DNA of 6,220 nucleotides from assembly GCA_903868655.1 (NCBI GenBank), contig CAIPWG010000474.1:1-6220 (forward strand), given 5' to 3'. Positions 5,681-6,220 of the stretch are shown one piece after another (position 1 is the stretch's first letter; every line of letters begins with the position of its first letter). The translations under genes were made by a program, and so were the position numbers. This stretch comes from an uncultured Sphingomonadales bacterium (lineage in GTDB: Bacteria; Pseudomonadota; Alphaproteobacteria; Sphingomonadales; Sphingomonadaceae). Below the pieces are notes generated by a model. The model saw only the letters and a program-made list of their open reading frames with translations. It did no database searches and was not told the origin of the DNA.

Positions 5681-6220
5681 ATGACCGAGACAAACGAGCA
5701 AAACAGCGCGCCCCAAACGCTGGCCAAGACCTTTGAGCCAGCCCGCATCGAGGCAAAATGGTACCATCATTGGGAAAGCGAGGGGCGGTTTCGCCCCGCG
5801 CGCCCCGATGCGGTGCCGTTCACTATTGTCAATCCGCCGCCCAATGTCACCGGCAGCCTGCATATCGGCCATGCGCTCGACAACACCTTGCAGGATGTGG
5901 TGATCCGCTACGAGCGGCTGCGCGGCAAAGATGCGCTGTGGGTGGTGGGTACCGATCACGCAGGCATAGCCACGCAGATGGTTGTCGAACGCCAATTGGA
6001 GGCAAAGCAGGACAAGCGCGCGAATTACACGCGCGACGCCTTCATCGAAAAAGTCTGGGAATGGAAAGCCGAAAGCGGCGGCACAATCACGCGCCAGTTG
6101 CGGCGGCTGGGTTGTTCGATGGATTGGAGCCGCGAACAGTTCACAATGGACCCCCATTTCACCCGCGCGGTGATCAAAGTGTTTGTCGATCTGTTCAACC
6201 AGGGGCTGATCTATCGTGAC
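5681..6220 (+). CDS. valS: Valyl-tRNA synthetase, N-terminal part (runs off the right edge)
   Basis: The frame is open for 180 codons from ATG 5681 to the last base, with no stop. Class I synthetase landmarks are in place. [16 protein letters not shown] (17-32) is the usual N-terminal helix. [20 protein letters not shown] contains the nucleotide-binding HIGH motif at residues 61-64. [10 protein letters not shown] (90-99) is typical of ValRS, and [18 protein letters not shown] (about 143-160) and [10 protein letters not shown] close the visible part, just before the editing-domain insertion expected in the full protein of about 850-900 residues. PPPNVTG and HAGIATQ distinguish it from IleRS and LeuRS. 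The enzyme charges tRNA-Val in the cytoplasm. An AAGG at 5667-5670 lies ten bases upstream of the ATG. The gene is divergent from the transporter operon. Confidence 0.97.
   Translation, partial: MTETNEQNSAPQTLAKTFEPARIEAKWYHHWESEGRFRPARPDAVPFTIVNPPPNVTGSLHIGHALDNTLQDVVIRYERLRGKDALWVVGTDHAGIATQMVVERQLEAKQDKRANYTRDAFIEKVWEWKAESGGTITRQLRRLGCSMDWSREQFTMDPHFTRAVIKVFVDLFNQGLIYRD

Noticed and set aside
5597..6157. 186-codon open frame on the minus strand, antisense to valS
   Set aside because: It runs opposite the HIGH-motif region of valS and resembles no known family.
1..6220. Insertion sequences, CRISPR arrays, prophage or defence genes
   Set aside because: No terminal inverted repeats with a transposase, no regular direct repeats and no such domains were seen. 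All coding space is explained by housekeeping-type genes.

Overview
The window is GC-rich (about 60% by eye) and densely packed with chromosomal genes. An ATP12-type F1-ATPase assembly chaperone, and a lipid-transport operon whose permease carries a fused STAS domain and which ends in an auxiliary lipoprotein, point to an alphaproteobacterium, most likely of the Sphingomonadales. That placement is inferred from gene content and protein style, not from a marker search. I see no mobile element, CRISPR array, tRNA or rRNA.

Left block, plus strand (1-2086): four genes in a head-to-tail chain. They are the 3' part of a PaiB/FMN-binding split-barrel protein, a HAD-superfamily phosphatase of phosphoglycolate phosphatase type, a 72-residue two-helix membrane protein, and the ATP12-family chaperone. 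Every junction is a 1- or 4-base stop/start overlap, which suggests one mRNA with coupled translation. The block ends by running 8 bases into the next gene, which faces it.

Middle block, minus strand (2079-5587, transcribed right to left): an Mla-like ABC transporter operon. Its order is MlaE-type permease with N-terminal STAS-like domain, MlaF-type ATPase, MlaD-type MCE protein, and an ABC_trans_aux (PqiC-like) lipoprotein. Together these form a plausible trans-envelope lipid transporter: permease and ATPase at the inner membrane, an MCE protein anchored there and reaching into the periplasm, and a lipoprotein that probably acts at the outer membrane. The genes overlap by 4 and 17 bases, and the last start lies inside or just beyond the preceding stop. 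No mlaC- or mlaA-like gene is visible here.

Right edge, plus strand (5681-6220): the first 180 codons of valS (valyl-tRNA synthetase), diverging from the transporter operon across a gap of about 93 bases that must hold the operon promoter and may hold the valS promoter.

I did not find a convincing undescribed system. The points most worth a second look are the small membrane protein between the phosphatase and the ATP12 gene, the MlaC-less lipoprotein-ended transporter with fused STAS domain, and the overlapping convergent ends.
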